From an uncultured Prolixibacteraceae bacterium (lineage in GTDB: Bacteria > Bacteroidota > Bacteroidia > Bacteroidales > Prolixibacteraceae): a stretch of DNA of 64,000 bases. The translations under genes and the position numbers were made by a program. The notes under the pieces were generated by a model that did not search any database, was not told the DNA's origin, and saw nothing but the letters and a program-made list of their open reading frames with translations. The DNA lies in assembly GCA_937915865.1 (NCBI GenBank), contig CALGIG010000015.1:186001-250000 (forward strand). The letters run 5' to 3'. The first letter of the stretch is position 1. Every line of letters begins with the position of its first letter. Of the stretch, positions 43,159 through 51,198 are shown piece by piece.

Positions 43159-44211
43159 ATGAAACACCCTCTAACCAGTAATTACCGATTGCTCGGGTCT
43201 TATGTTGTTTTCTGGGCTATAATAGGTGTTATGAATATTATACTTCAGGTAATATGGTATAATGTGCCGCTTAATTACTCGCTCTTAGAAACAGCATCAA
43301 ATTTTGTATTGTATCCCCTGTTAGGGTCAAGTATTTGGTACAGTATCCGGTATAATAGTCTGGAAGAGGTATCTATCGGAAGGCTAATAATATTCCATTT
43401 AATAGCCGCTTCAATATTGTGCGGTATCTGGGTGTATATTAGTTATATCATTTATCAGCCATTTGTCGAAAAAGGAGATAAATTCCTTAATAACGTATTA
43501 CCAACAAAGCTCCTTGCTGGTTATGCTATGTATGCCGTTTACCTGGTATTCTTTTATGCGGTAAATTACTATCAGAGCCTTAAGGAAAAAATAAAGAAAG
43601 AAAGCGAATATAAAGCATTGATCCGTGAAGCCGAACTACAGGCATTAAAATCTCAGATCAACCCTCATTTTCTTTTTAACAGCTTAAATTCCATTTCTTC
43701 GTTAACTGTCAGTAATCCGGAGAAAGCACAGGAAATGGTTATCAACCTGTCAAACTTTATGCGTTACTCGCTGATACACAATGAGAAAGAGATGGTTCCA
43801 TTTTCAAGGGAACTTGATAACATCAAGCTATATCTGAGCATTGAGAAAGTACGTTTTGGCCGAAAGCTGAATGCCGAGTTTGAAATTGATGTGCATTGCA
43901 TGGATGCTGAAATTCCGAACATGATTTTGCAACCTTTATTCGAAAATGCCATAAAATATGGTGTTTACGAAACAACCGACCAGGTAACAATTAAAACCGT
44001 ATGTAATTGCGAGGTAAATTTCCTGAGAATAACCATTACCAACGATTATGATGCTGCTACTATGAAGAGGAAAGGCGAAGGAATTGGCTTGAGGAATATT
44101 CGGAAACGAATGGAAATTATTTATAATAATCCTGAATTAGTGAAAGTTACTGATAATAAAACTAGCTTTGAAGTACAATTAATCATACCCCAAAAACCAG
44201 CTGTGTCATGA
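43159..44211 (+). CDS. LytS/YehU-type sensor histidine kinase
   Basis: 350 residues. Four membrane helices lie in the first 140 residues (YVVFWAIIGVMNIILQVIW, FVLYPLLGSSIWYS, LIIFHLIAASILCGIWVYI, MYAVYLVFFYAVNYY). A short coiled coil follows, then the His_kinase block with phosphoacceptor H170 in SQINPHFLFNSLNSIS. The ATPase has the N box QPLFENAIKYG and the G box GEGIGLRNIRKRME. It should phosphorylate the LytTR regulator, whose start overlaps its stop by 4 bases (ATGA). The LiaF-like neighbour suggests an envelope signal. Confidence 0.94.
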   Translation: MKHPLTSNYRLLGSYVVFWAIIGVMNIILQVIWYNVPLNYSLLETASNFVLYPLLGSSIWYSIRYNSLEEVSIGRLIIFHLIAASILCGIWVYISYIIYQPFVEKGDKFLNNVLPTKLLAGYAMYAVYLVFFYAVNYYQSLKEKIKKESEYKALIREAELQALKSQINPHFLFNSLNSISSLTVSNPEKAQEMVINLSNFMRYSLIHNEKEMVPFSRELDNIKLYLSIEKVRFGRKLNAEFEIDVHCMDAEIPNMILQPLFENAIKYGVYETTDQVTIKTVCNCEVNFLRITITNDYDAATMKRKGEGIGLRNIRKRMEIIYNNPELVKVTDNKTSFEVQLIIPQKPAVS

Positions 44212-44966
44212 GTGAAAAATTACAAACCCTTATCATTGAAGATGAAGAACTTGCCCGTAACCTCTTACGCTCATATTTAAAAGATCATCCTGATATTGAG
44301 GTGATTGGCGAATGTGAAAATGGATTCGACGGAATTAAAACCATCAATGAGAAAAAACCCGATTTGGTATTTCTCGACATCCAAATGCCTAAAATAACAG
44401 GTTTCGAAATGATAGAACTTCTTGATTATAAGCCAAGGATCATCTTTACTACTGCTTATGACCAGTATGCTCTGAAAGCATTCGAACTAAATGCAGTTGA
44501 TTATTTGTTGAAACCTTTCTCGAAAGACCGTTTACTTTCGGCTGTCGAAAAAGTTCAACACCGCATTGCAAATGAGGAAGATAACAGTGAAAAGCTTGAG
44601 GAACTGTCGAATCTTCGCCCTGGGCAGGAATTTATTGATCGTGTCGTAGTTAAAGACCGTCATAAAATTCATATCATTACTGTTGATCAAATACGTTATA
44701 TTGAGTCGCTCGACGATTATGTGATGATTTATACCAACGATGGCCGACACATGAAGCAGAAAACGATGAAATATTTCGAAACCAACCTCGATCCGAAAGA
44801 CTTTATTCGTATTCACCGTTCATTCATTGTTCATGTCGATCATATTGCTGAGATTCAGCAATATGAAAAAGAGTCGTATGTAGTTATTCTGAAAGATAAA
44901 GACAAGACAAAACTTAAAGTAAGCAAAACAGGGTATAAAAAAATCAAGGATGTTTTGCATTTCTAA
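44208..44966 (+). CDS. LytTR-family response regulator
   Basis: 252 residues. The receiver domain (1-120) has acidic pocket E11/D12, phosphoacceptor D57 in LVFLDIQMPKITG, T85 region IIFTTAYDQYAL and K106 in YLLKPFSKD. Residues 145-250 are a LytTR DNA-binding domain (DRHKIHIITVDQIRYIESLD, IRIHRSFIVHVDHI). It is translationally coupled to the kinase by an ATGA overlap and is followed by a strong bidirectional terminator. It probably regulates its own operon and envelope genes. Confidence 0.95.
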   Translation: MSEKLQTLIIEDEELARNLLRSYLKDHPDIEVIGECENGFDGIKTINEKKPDLVFLDIQMPKITGFEMIELLDYKPRIIFTTAYDQYALKAFELNAVDYLLKPFSKDRLLSAVEKVQHRIANEEDNSEKLEELSNLRPGQEFIDRVVVKDRHKIHIITVDQIRYIESLDDYVMIYTNDGRHMKQKTMKYFETNLDPKDFIRIHRSFIVHVDHIAEIQQYEKESYVVILKDKDKTKLKVSKTGYKKIKDVLHF

Positions 44967-44970
44967 AGTA

Positions 44971-45006
44971 AAAATCCCCGAAAGAGATAACGCTTCCGGG
45001 GATTTT
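44971..45006. terminator. bidirectional intrinsic terminator
   Basis: AAAATCCCCG (44971-44980) pairs perfectly with CGGGGATTTT (44997-45006), with U-runs in both directions. It lies between the convergent LytTR and metallo-hydrolase genes and can end both transcripts. Confidence 0.85.
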
Positions 45007-45009
45007 TGT

Positions 45010-45906
45010 TTATTCGTTTTTTATTGGTTCAGGGATAAACGAATCGCCTGTTTTTTTCAGGTACAAAAATTCCGGAAGGTGGGCTCCTCCGATAGGAATA
45101 TGTTTATTGACGGCAATATTAAAGAACTTAATTCTTGACTCAATGGCTTGTTTTCCGTTAATATCAAATGCGACGGACACGTTAGGCATTTTAAATTGTA
45201 TATCGCCGAAATGAATCAAATCGCCTATGCACCAAAATTCTTTGCCTTTTGATGTAAACGAATAAACAGTATGCCCAATAGTGTGCCCATAAGCTTCCAT
45301 TCCTTTGACTCCTTCTGCAATAAACTCATTTGAAATAAAAGGTTTCAATACTTTGGCCTGAATATAAGGATTCAGTTGTTTTTGTATTTGCCTGGCTCGC
45401 TCACGCTGCTCGGCTGGTATGGTGTTAACGTCGCTTAGCCAAAAATCGCTTTCAGTTTTTGATAACCTGATTGTTGCGTTTGAAAAGGCTCGATTTCCAT
45501 CAGGAGATGTTAAGCCACCAATATGGTCGAAATGTAAATGTGTGATCAGAATCAAATCAACCGAAGATGGATCAATTCCAATAGTTTTGAGCTGTTCCAG
45601 CATTTTGCCCGAATCGCTACCTGTACCTTTACCGATTCCTGCATCAACTAAAATAACATGTTTTGCTGTTTTAATCAGGAACGCATTAACAGGAGTAGTT
45701 TGAGTGTCGCTTCCCCCGTTTATTTTTTGAGCCTCAGCCTGGCTGATGTCTTTCAATAATGTTGTTTTTAGCGAAATTTGGGCATCCTGAAGTTTCCAGA
45801 TTTGCATATCTCCGATTTTTAAACCCGATTGGGCTGATAGGTTAATAGTTATCAGAAACAGAATGATGGTTTCAAGCAAATAAAAAGTAGTTTTCTTGGT
45901 TTTCAT
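45010..45906 (-). CDS. exported metallo-beta-lactamase-fold hydrolase
   Basis: 298 residues with a signal peptide (LLETIILFLITINLSAQ). The dinuclear zinc motif is H123, H125, D127 and H128 in THLHFDHIGG; further ligands are the histidine in YGHTIGHTVY and the aspartate in CIGDLIHFGD, ending with GGAHLPEF. The layout fits the branch that includes N-acyl-homoserine lactonases and related lactonases or esterases rather than true beta-lactamases. It is periplasmic or secreted. Substrate is not predictable from this. It stands alone, convergent to the LytTR gene. Confidence 0.85.
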   Translation of the reverse strand: MKTKKTTFYLLETIILFLITINLSAQSGLKIGDMQIWKLQDAQISLKTTLLKDISQAEAQKINGGSDTQTTPVNAFLIKTAKHVILVDAGIGKGTGSDSGKMLEQLKTIGIDPSSVDLILITHLHFDHIGGLTSPDGNRAFSNATIRLSKTESDFWLSDVNTIPAEQRERARQIQKQLNPYIQAKVLKPFISNEFIAEGVKGMEAYGHTIGHTVYSFTSKGKEFWCIGDLIHFGDIQFKMPNVSVAFDINGKQAIESRIKFFNIAVNKHIPIGGAHLPEFLYLKKTGDSFIPEPIKNE

Positions 45907-45934
45907 ATATAATCATTTTCAGGTGTTTGACTAG

Positions 45935-45942
45935 CAAAAATA
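45935..45942 (-). promoter_or_regulatory. putative -7 box of the metallo-hydrolase gene
   Basis: The minus strand reads TATTTTTG, matching TAnnTTTG, 28 bases upstream of the ATG at 45906. The -33 element is not clear. Confidence 0.35.
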
Positions 45943-46048
45943 GAAAAATTATGTTGCTTGTTGATTGATTTTTGCAAATACCTGAAATAAATAAAGTCCT
46001 GCAATTATACCAGTACTTTTTCTATTTTTGAAGACTAATACCAAACCA

Positions 46049-46579
46049 ATGAACCGGGTAATTATAACATCCATATTTATGTCCGAATTTGTTTCAGGAA
46101 TGGACAATTCGATGTTGGTTAAAATCATTTTGATTCAGACATTTGTAATTGTCGTTTTTGCATGGTACGAAATCAGGCGGATTTTAAAAAATAAGGGAAA
46201 AGGAACAATTTGGCGGCCTTTCTGGAGGATAAAACTTATAGTTCATCTCGATAAAGACCGTGTGCTTAATCCCAATGTTTTGACCTTGACAGTTAAAAAT
46301 GCCGGGAAGCGTGAAGTTGAACTAAATGCCCCTGTTTTGGAATTCAGAAAAATATGGTCGAAACGTAAGTTTAAGTTAAGTGGGACCAGCGGAATTTCGA
46401 ATTACCCTTTGCTCATTGAACCTGGAAATAAACACCAGGTATTAATTGAAACAGCCCGTTTCCATCAATACGACGACGAGATAAAGGAATATTATTTTGC
46501 CAGGGTTTATTTGTCGGATATTGATGGCCGAAAATGGAAATCGAATGATGTAAAGTTGAGGAAAAGTTGGTTAACCTAG
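46049..46579 (+). CDS. unknown single-pass membrane protein
   Basis: ATG at 46049 gives 176 residues; the frame opens at a TTG at 46028 that overlaps a TATTTTTG promoter-like box (46023-46030), so the later start is better. One membrane helix lies near the N-terminus (MLVKIILIQTFVIVVFAWYE), followed by a basic stretch (RRILKNKGKG) and a beta-rich domain (LIVHLDKDRVLNPNVLTLTV, LEPGNKHQVLIE-like LIEPGNKHQVLIETARF). I do not recognise a family. It precedes pullulanase by 211 bases with no sign of an operon. Confidence 0.65.
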   Translation: MNRVIITSIFMSEFVSGMDNSMLVKIILIQTFVIVVFAWYEIRRILKNKGKGTIWRPFWRIKLIVHLDKDRVLNPNVLTLTVKNAGKREVELNAPVLEFRKIWSKRKFKLSGTSGISNYPLLIEPGNKHQVLIETARFHQYDDEIKEYYFARVYLSDIDGRKWKSNDVKLRKSWLT

Positions 46580-46790
46580 TGTATTTCGTGATGAAAAGAC
46601 ATGATGGATTGGGATAAATAGACGATGCTTAGCTAATCGGTTGTTGCCAGGTACGAGATATTGGTTGTGGGTTAAAACAAGTAAATAACTCGTGATAAGA
46701 AATGTTTCAACTGCAATCGACAGCTTAATGGCACTTACGTTTTTATGCTCCTGAGTGTTGAAAATTGGAACTAAATATAGATAACCCCAA
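46580..46790. other. spacer before the pullulanase gene
   Basis: Contains GTTGCCAGGTACGAGATATT-like sequence that looks like a worn repeat remnant. There is no gene and no clear promoter box. Confidence 0.3.
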
Positions 46791-48734
46791 ATGAGAGATT
46801 GGAGATTTAACAGTGATGATTTTAATTTGTACCCGTATTACATGGGGAACGATTTGGGTGTTAGTTACACCAGGTCCCAAACTAGCATTCGGGTTTGGGC
46901 GCCAACAGCTAATACCGTTGAATTAAGAATTTACAAACAAAGCATTGGCGGTTTTGCCATTCGGATTGATCAGTTTGAGAAAGCTGAAAATGGAACATGG
47001 CTTATCACTATTCAGGGTGATTTAAATGGTTATTATTATACCATAAGGGTTTACGATAATCAGGGTTGGCTAAACGAAACTCCAGGTGTTGATGCCAAAG
47101 CTGTGGGGGTTAATGGTCATCGCGGTTTAATTTTTGATCCTGAACAAACTAATCCTGAAGGATGGGAGATTGATCAGCGTATTTCATGCAAACATGTCAC
47201 CGATGCAATTATCTATGAACTGCATGTGCGCGATTTTTCTGTCTCGCCAACATCAGGAATGAAAAATAAAGGGAAGTACCTTGCTTTTACAGAGGAAGGA
47301 ACAATTTCGCCTGAAGGATTAAAAACAGGTATTGATCACTTGAAAGAATTTGGAATTACCCATGTTCATTTATTACCTGTAAATGATTTTTTTACTGTTG
47401 ATGAACAAACATCTGATAAAGGTTATAATTGGGGTTACGACCCACAGAATTTCAATGCTCCGGAAGGAAGTTATTCCACAAATCCGAATTCACTTTCGCG
47501 GATATCGGAATTAAAGAAACTTGTTCAGGCACTTCATAAAGCTGGTATCGGGGTAATTTTTGATGTAGTTTATAACCATACTTTCCATACGCGTCGTTCG
47601 TATTTTAACCAAACCGTTCCCGGATATTATTACCGCCAACGTCCTAATGGTACTTTTTCGAATGCCAGTGGTTGTGGCAATGAAATGGCTACGGAACGAG
47701 GAATGGTGCGAAAGTTCATTGTCGATTCGTTGGTTTACTGGGCAAATGAATTCCATGCAGATGGTTTCCGGTTTGACCTGATGGGAATTTATGACCTGGA
47801 AACCATGAACCAGATTCGGGCTCAGATGGACCAAATTTCTCAGTCTATTTTGTTGTATGGCGAAGGCTGGACCGCCGACAGAAGCCCGTTGAGCGAAACC
47901 TGGAGGGCAGTAAAAACTAATGTTTCGAGGCTTTATCGCATAGGTGTTTTTAACGACGATTTTCGCAATGGAATAAAAGGCAATAGTTTCGATTCGCAAA
48001 GCAAAGGATTTGTAAGTGGCCGTACATTAATCGAGGAAAATATCAAATTTGGTATTACCGGGGCCTGTTTTCACCCGCAGATTGTTTATGGATATGTCGA
48101 ACATTCCAAATCGCCTTGGGCCACTCAACCCTGGCAATGTATCAATTATGCTTCTTGCCACGATAATTATTCGTTGTATGATAAATTGAAGCTAAGTTGC
48201 CCGGATGCTACTGAAAAAGAGTTGAACCAGATGATAATGTTGGCAGGTGCATTGCTTTTAACATCGCAGGGAATACCTTTCTTACATGCAGGTATTGAAA
48301 TGGCGCGGACCAAGCTTGGTGATAACAATTCCTATAAATCGCCCGATAACATTAACCAGATCGACTGGAGCCGGAAAGCCCTTTACTTCGATATTTTTAA
48401 GTATTATCAACAATTGATTTGGTTAAGGAAGCAGCACCCTGCTTTTCGTTTGACAAAAGCCGATCTGATTCGAAAACACCTTCGTTTCTCAACCGATTAT
48501 CAGACTGGTGTAGTTTCGTATATGCTTGTTGATCATGCAAACGGAGACCCATGGAAAACGATACTGCTTGTTTTTAACGGAAATCGAAATTCAATCAAAT
48601 TCAGGATTCCTGAAACATCGAAGTGGCGAATTGTAGCAAAAGATACTACTATCAACCTTGAAAGTACAGAATACTTTTGGGGTAAAGAAATCGAAGTATC
48701 AGCAACTTCAATGTTACTGTTTGTTGAGGATTGA
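46791..48734 (+). CDS. pulA: type I pullulanase (GH13)
   Basis: 647 residues without a signal peptide, so it is cytoplasmic. An N-terminal CBM48-like domain (about 20-110, SIRVWAPTANTVELRIY) precedes the GH13 barrel. YNWGYDP at 212-218 is the type I pullulanase signature. Catalytic residues: nucleophile D329 in DGFRFDLMG, acid/base E358 in LLYGEGW and D458 in YASCHDNYS. It cleaves alpha-1,6 branches in glycogen-derived or imported maltodextrins. It is unrelated to the mannan locus and stands alone. Confidence 0.95.
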   Translation: MRDWRFNSDDFNLYPYYMGNDLGVSYTRSQTSIRVWAPTANTVELRIYKQSIGGFAIRIDQFEKAENGTWLITIQGDLNGYYYTIRVYDNQGWLNETPGVDAKAVGVNGHRGLIFDPEQTNPEGWEIDQRISCKHVTDAIIYELHVRDFSVSPTSGMKNKGKYLAFTEEGTISPEGLKTGIDHLKEFGITHVHLLPVNDFFTVDEQTSDKGYNWGYDPQNFNAPEGSYSTNPNSLSRISELKKLVQALHKAGIGVIFDVVYNHTFHTRRSYFNQTVPGYYYRQRPNGTFSNASGCGNEMATERGMVRKFIVDSLVYWANEFHADGFRFDLMGIYDLETMNQIRAQMDQISQSILLYGEGWTADRSPLSETWRAVKTNVSRLYRIGVFNDDFRNGIKGNSFDSQSKGFVSGRTLIEENIKFGITGACFHPQIVYGYVEHSKSPWATQPWQCINYASCHDNYSLYDKLKLSCPDATEKELNQMIMLAGALLLTSQGIPFLHAGIEMARTKLGDNNSYKSPDNINQIDWSRKALYFDIFKYYQQLIWLRKQHPAFRLTKADLIRKHLRFSTDYQTGVVSYMLVDHANGDPWKTILLVFNGNRNSIKFRIPETSKWRIVAKDTTINLESTEYFWGKEIEVSATSMLLFVED

Positions 48735-48748
48735 TTTTGAGTAATAAA

Positions 48749-49999
48749 TTAAAATACGGCCAGTAACAAATCAATATCTTTATATGGAATATTGAATTTT
48801 TCAGCAAGATTTGCATTAGTCAAGATTCCATTATACATATAAACGCCTTTTCTGAAGCTCTTCGAATTTTTAATATAATTATCAATTCCACCGATTTCGC
48901 CAATAGATATTAGTATAGGTATCAGTACGTTACTTAAGGCGATCGATGCAGTTCGGGCAACAATTGCCGGTAGGTTGGGAACACAATAGTGAATCACTCC
49001 ATATTCTGTAAATGTTGGATTATTCAGATCGGTACAACGGGATGTTTCGAAGCAGCCACCCTGGCTAACGTTTAAATCGATAATAACTGATCCTGGTTTC
49101 ATTTTTTGAACCATATCTTCCGAAATCCTTATGGTAGGAGTGGCATTTACCGGCATTGCTCCAAGAACAGCGTCAGCCGATTTCAACGCTTTACGAATAA
49201 CCTTTGGGTAATAAACTGATGTAAAAATACGCTGTGAAAGTTTTTCTTCCAACTTGCGAAGCGAACAAATATTGTCGTCGAATACTTTAACGATGGCGCC
49301 TAATCCAAGAGCGGCACGGGCCGCAAATTCGGCAGCAGTGTCCGAACCCAAAATAACAAGTTCGGCAGGCGAAATGCCAGTTACGCTTCCCAACAAAACG
49401 CCTTTCCCTTCGCGTGATTTACTCATATATTCATTTATCAGCACAATAGCTGCACTTCCCGAAATCTGGCTCATTAGCTGAACAATCGGTTTCATTCCAT
49501 CTACGTCTTCCAGGTATTCATAGGCGATGCTTGTCAGCCTCTTTTGCGAGAGTTTGGCTATTGAACTGGAACAATGTGCATTAATTTGTAAATCGGAAAT
49601 CAGCGCCTGATGCCCTTTTAGCTGATCAATTTCCGACTCGTCGAAAGGCGAAACCCGTAATATAATATCACATTCAAAAATATCTTTACGGTCGTCCATT
49701 ACCAAAGCACCAGCCATACGGTATTCTTCGTCGCTGTAGCTGGCTGCCTTTCCCGCTTCTTTTTCAATGTAAATATCATGACCATACGAAACCAACAATT
49801 CAACCGCCTGTGGAGTGAGTGGCACACGATATTCAACCTTCTCTTTGTCTGAAGGAATACCAATTCTTATTTTTTTACCTTTTCTCCTGATTTCAAGCAT
49901 TTCCTCTTTCGGCAACATGAATGTAGAACCAGATAGGGCGTGTTCCGAATGTCGTTCTTTCTCAGTCATAGATATAGGTTTTTTAGTTTCGAACTTCAA
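48749..49999 (-). CDS. alanine dehydrogenase-like protein (AlaDH/PNT family)
   Basis: 416 residues. The AlaDH/PNT N-domain opening is IRIGIPSDKEKVEYRVPLTP, with the pyruvate-binding region around LISDLQINAH. The NAD domain is LLGSVTGISPAELVILGSD, where the usual GxGxxG turn is replaced by GSDTAA, and DD follows in VFDDN. VPNLPAIVARTAS is the C-terminal signature. Family members interconvert alanine and pyruvate with NADH. The unusual dinucleotide loop leaves cofactor binding uncertain. The N-terminal 25 residues are an extension. It lies convergent with pullulanase. Confidence 0.83.
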   Translation of the reverse strand: MKFETKKPISMTEKERHSEHALSGSTFMLPKEEMLEIRRKGKKIRIGIPSDKEKVEYRVPLTPQAVELLVSYGHDIYIEKEAGKAASYSDEEYRMAGALVMDDRKDIFECDIILRVSPFDESEIDQLKGHQALISDLQINAHCSSSIAKLSQKRLTSIAYEYLEDVDGMKPIVQLMSQISGSAAIVLINEYMSKSREGKGVLLGSVTGISPAELVILGSDTAAEFAARAALGLGAIVKVFDDNICSLRKLEEKLSQRIFTSVYYPKVIRKALKSADAVLGAMPVNATPTIRISEDMVQKMKPGSVIIDLNVSQGGCFETSRCTDLNNPTFTEYGVIHYCVPNLPAIVARTASIALSNVLIPILISIGEIGGIDNYIKNSKSFRKGVYMYNGILTNANLAEKFNIPYKDIDLLLAVF

Positions 50000-50116
50000 A
50001 TTCCATGTTTTAAAAAAGGTTGAGGCACCTAAAAGTTTAATTAAAAAAACTGCTAAATTATATTAATAATTTAGCCATTAAACCATACAACCTTTCTTCT
50101 CAATCCTTTTAAATCT

Positions 50117-50539
50117 TCATACCTTATGAGCGCTCACCAGCCTTGTTCCATTTTCGCCCTCGCTAATACGCACTTCAACAATTCCGGCAGTCAAAAGTTG
50201 CTCAATCATTTCGGGCCATTCAATAAAGCAGTAATTACCGCTGTAAACGTAGTCTTCATAACCAAGATCGAAGGCTTCTTCAATTTTTTTTATACGATAA
50301 AAATCGAAATGATAGATAACAGAGCTATTTTTGGTTGTATACTCGTTTATTAATGCAAAAGTTGGACTGGTTACATAGTCTTCCGATCCAAGTTCGTGAC
50401 AAATAGCCTTGATGAAAGTTGTTTTCCCGGCGCCCATAGCACCATAAAAAGCGAAAACACGTTCATCAGGGAAATTAGCCAGCAGCATTTTGGCAATTTT
50501 AGGAAGTGTTGATAAATCAGCGATTTGAATTTGAAACAT
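50117..50539 (-). CDS. tsaE: tRNA threonylcarbamoyladenosine biosynthesis ATPase TsaE
   Basis: 140 residues, the usual TsaE length. The Walker A motif is GAMGAGKTT with K39/T40, followed by SPTFALINEY, the TsaE switch region, and the Walker B region IYHFDFYRI. CFIEWPE near residue 110 is the conserved Trp-containing C-terminal block. It drives the TsaB/TsaD complex that makes t6A37 in ANN-decoding tRNAs, in the cytoplasm. It is divergent from gcvH and next to the alanine dehydrogenase gene, a common arrangement in Bacteroidota as I recall it. Confidence 0.94.
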   Translation of the reverse strand: MFQIQIADLSTLPKIAKMLLANFPDERVFAFYGAMGAGKTTFIKAICHELGSEDYVTSPTFALINEYTTKNSSVIYHFDFYRIKKIEEAFDLGYEDYVYSGNYCFIEWPEMIEQLLTAGIVEVRISEGENGTRLVSAHKV

Positions 50540-50629
50540 TGATTACAAATTTGATAGTGCAAATTAATAAAACTTCGGCAAATATGTATAACTCTGATTT
50601 TTGTTAAAGATAGGAACGAAAATTTGTAT

Positions 50630-50637
50630 TACTTTTG
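50630..50637 (+). promoter_or_regulatory. putative -7 box of gcvH
   Basis: TACTTTTG matches TAnnTTTG, 35 bases before the gcvH ATG. A TTTG at 50600 is spaced too far (26 bases) for the usual -33 element, so confidence is low. Confidence 0.35.
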
Positions 50638-50672
50638 ATTCAGGATAAACCGAAAACAAAATTTAAACAGAC

Positions 50673-51053
50673 ATGAATATTCCTGGAAATTTAAAGTACA
50701 CGAACGAACACGAATGGATTCGCGTTGATGGAGATGTAGCCTTTGTTGGAATTACCTCGTTTGCTCAGGGCGAACTCGGTGATATTGTTTTTGTTGAAAT
50801 TGAGACTGAAGGCGAAACTTTAGCTAAAGGTAAAACTTTTGGTACTATTGAAGCAGTTAAAACTGTTTCAGACCTTTTTATGCCGGTTGGTGGTGAAGTT
50901 CTGGAAGTAAATCCTGCTTTGGAAAGCGCTCCCGAACTTGTAAATAAAGATCCTTATGGTGAAGGTTGGCTTATAAAGGTTGCTCTTTCTGACGGCGCAG
51001 AACTCGACGAATTATTAAGCGCTGAACAATATCAGCTAATGCTCGAATCATAA
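50673..51053 (+). CDS. gcvH: glycine cleavage system H protein
   Basis: 126 residues. The lipoyl domain has the modified lysine K63 in GTIEAVKTVSDLFMPVGGEV; the start MNIPGNLKYTNEHEWIRVDG and the block SPELVNKDPYGEGWLIKV-like APELVNKDPYGEGWLIKV are diagnostic. H protein carries the aminomethyl group between the P, T and L proteins in the cytoplasm. It is encoded alone, with its own terminator, and the other gcv genes are not in the window. Confidence 0.97.
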   Translation: MNIPGNLKYTNEHEWIRVDGDVAFVGITSFAQGELGDIVFVEIETEGETLAKGKTFGTIEAVKTVSDLFMPVGGEVLEVNPALESAPELVNKDPYGEGWLIKVALSDGAELDELLSAEQYQLMLES

Positions 51054-51093
51054 TTTTGAAGCAATATTTTTTCGGGTAACCCCGAAAAGCAGT

Positions 51094-51131
51094 AAGGCTG
51101 GCTAAACTCATTTTGGCCGGCCTTCTTTTTT
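51094..51131 (+). terminator. intrinsic terminator of gcvH
   Basis: AAGGCTGGC (51094-51102) pairs with GCCGGCCTT (51116-51124, one G-U pair), followed by a T-rich tail. A smaller TTCGGG/CCCGAA hairpin lies just upstream. Confidence 0.8.
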
Positions 51132-51198
51132 GATTTATAGTTTGATTAGAACGGCGTGGAATAATTACAATGTTAAATATCCAAATCGGGAATAATCG

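Noticed and set aside
45010..45906. Beta-lactamase resistance gene
   Set aside because: The HxHxDH motif is shared by many hydrolases and the layout resembles lactonase-type enzymes rather than class B beta-lactamases.
50540..50672. Glycine riboswitch upstream of gcvH
   Set aside because: I found no paired stems or conserved core in the 133-base leader.
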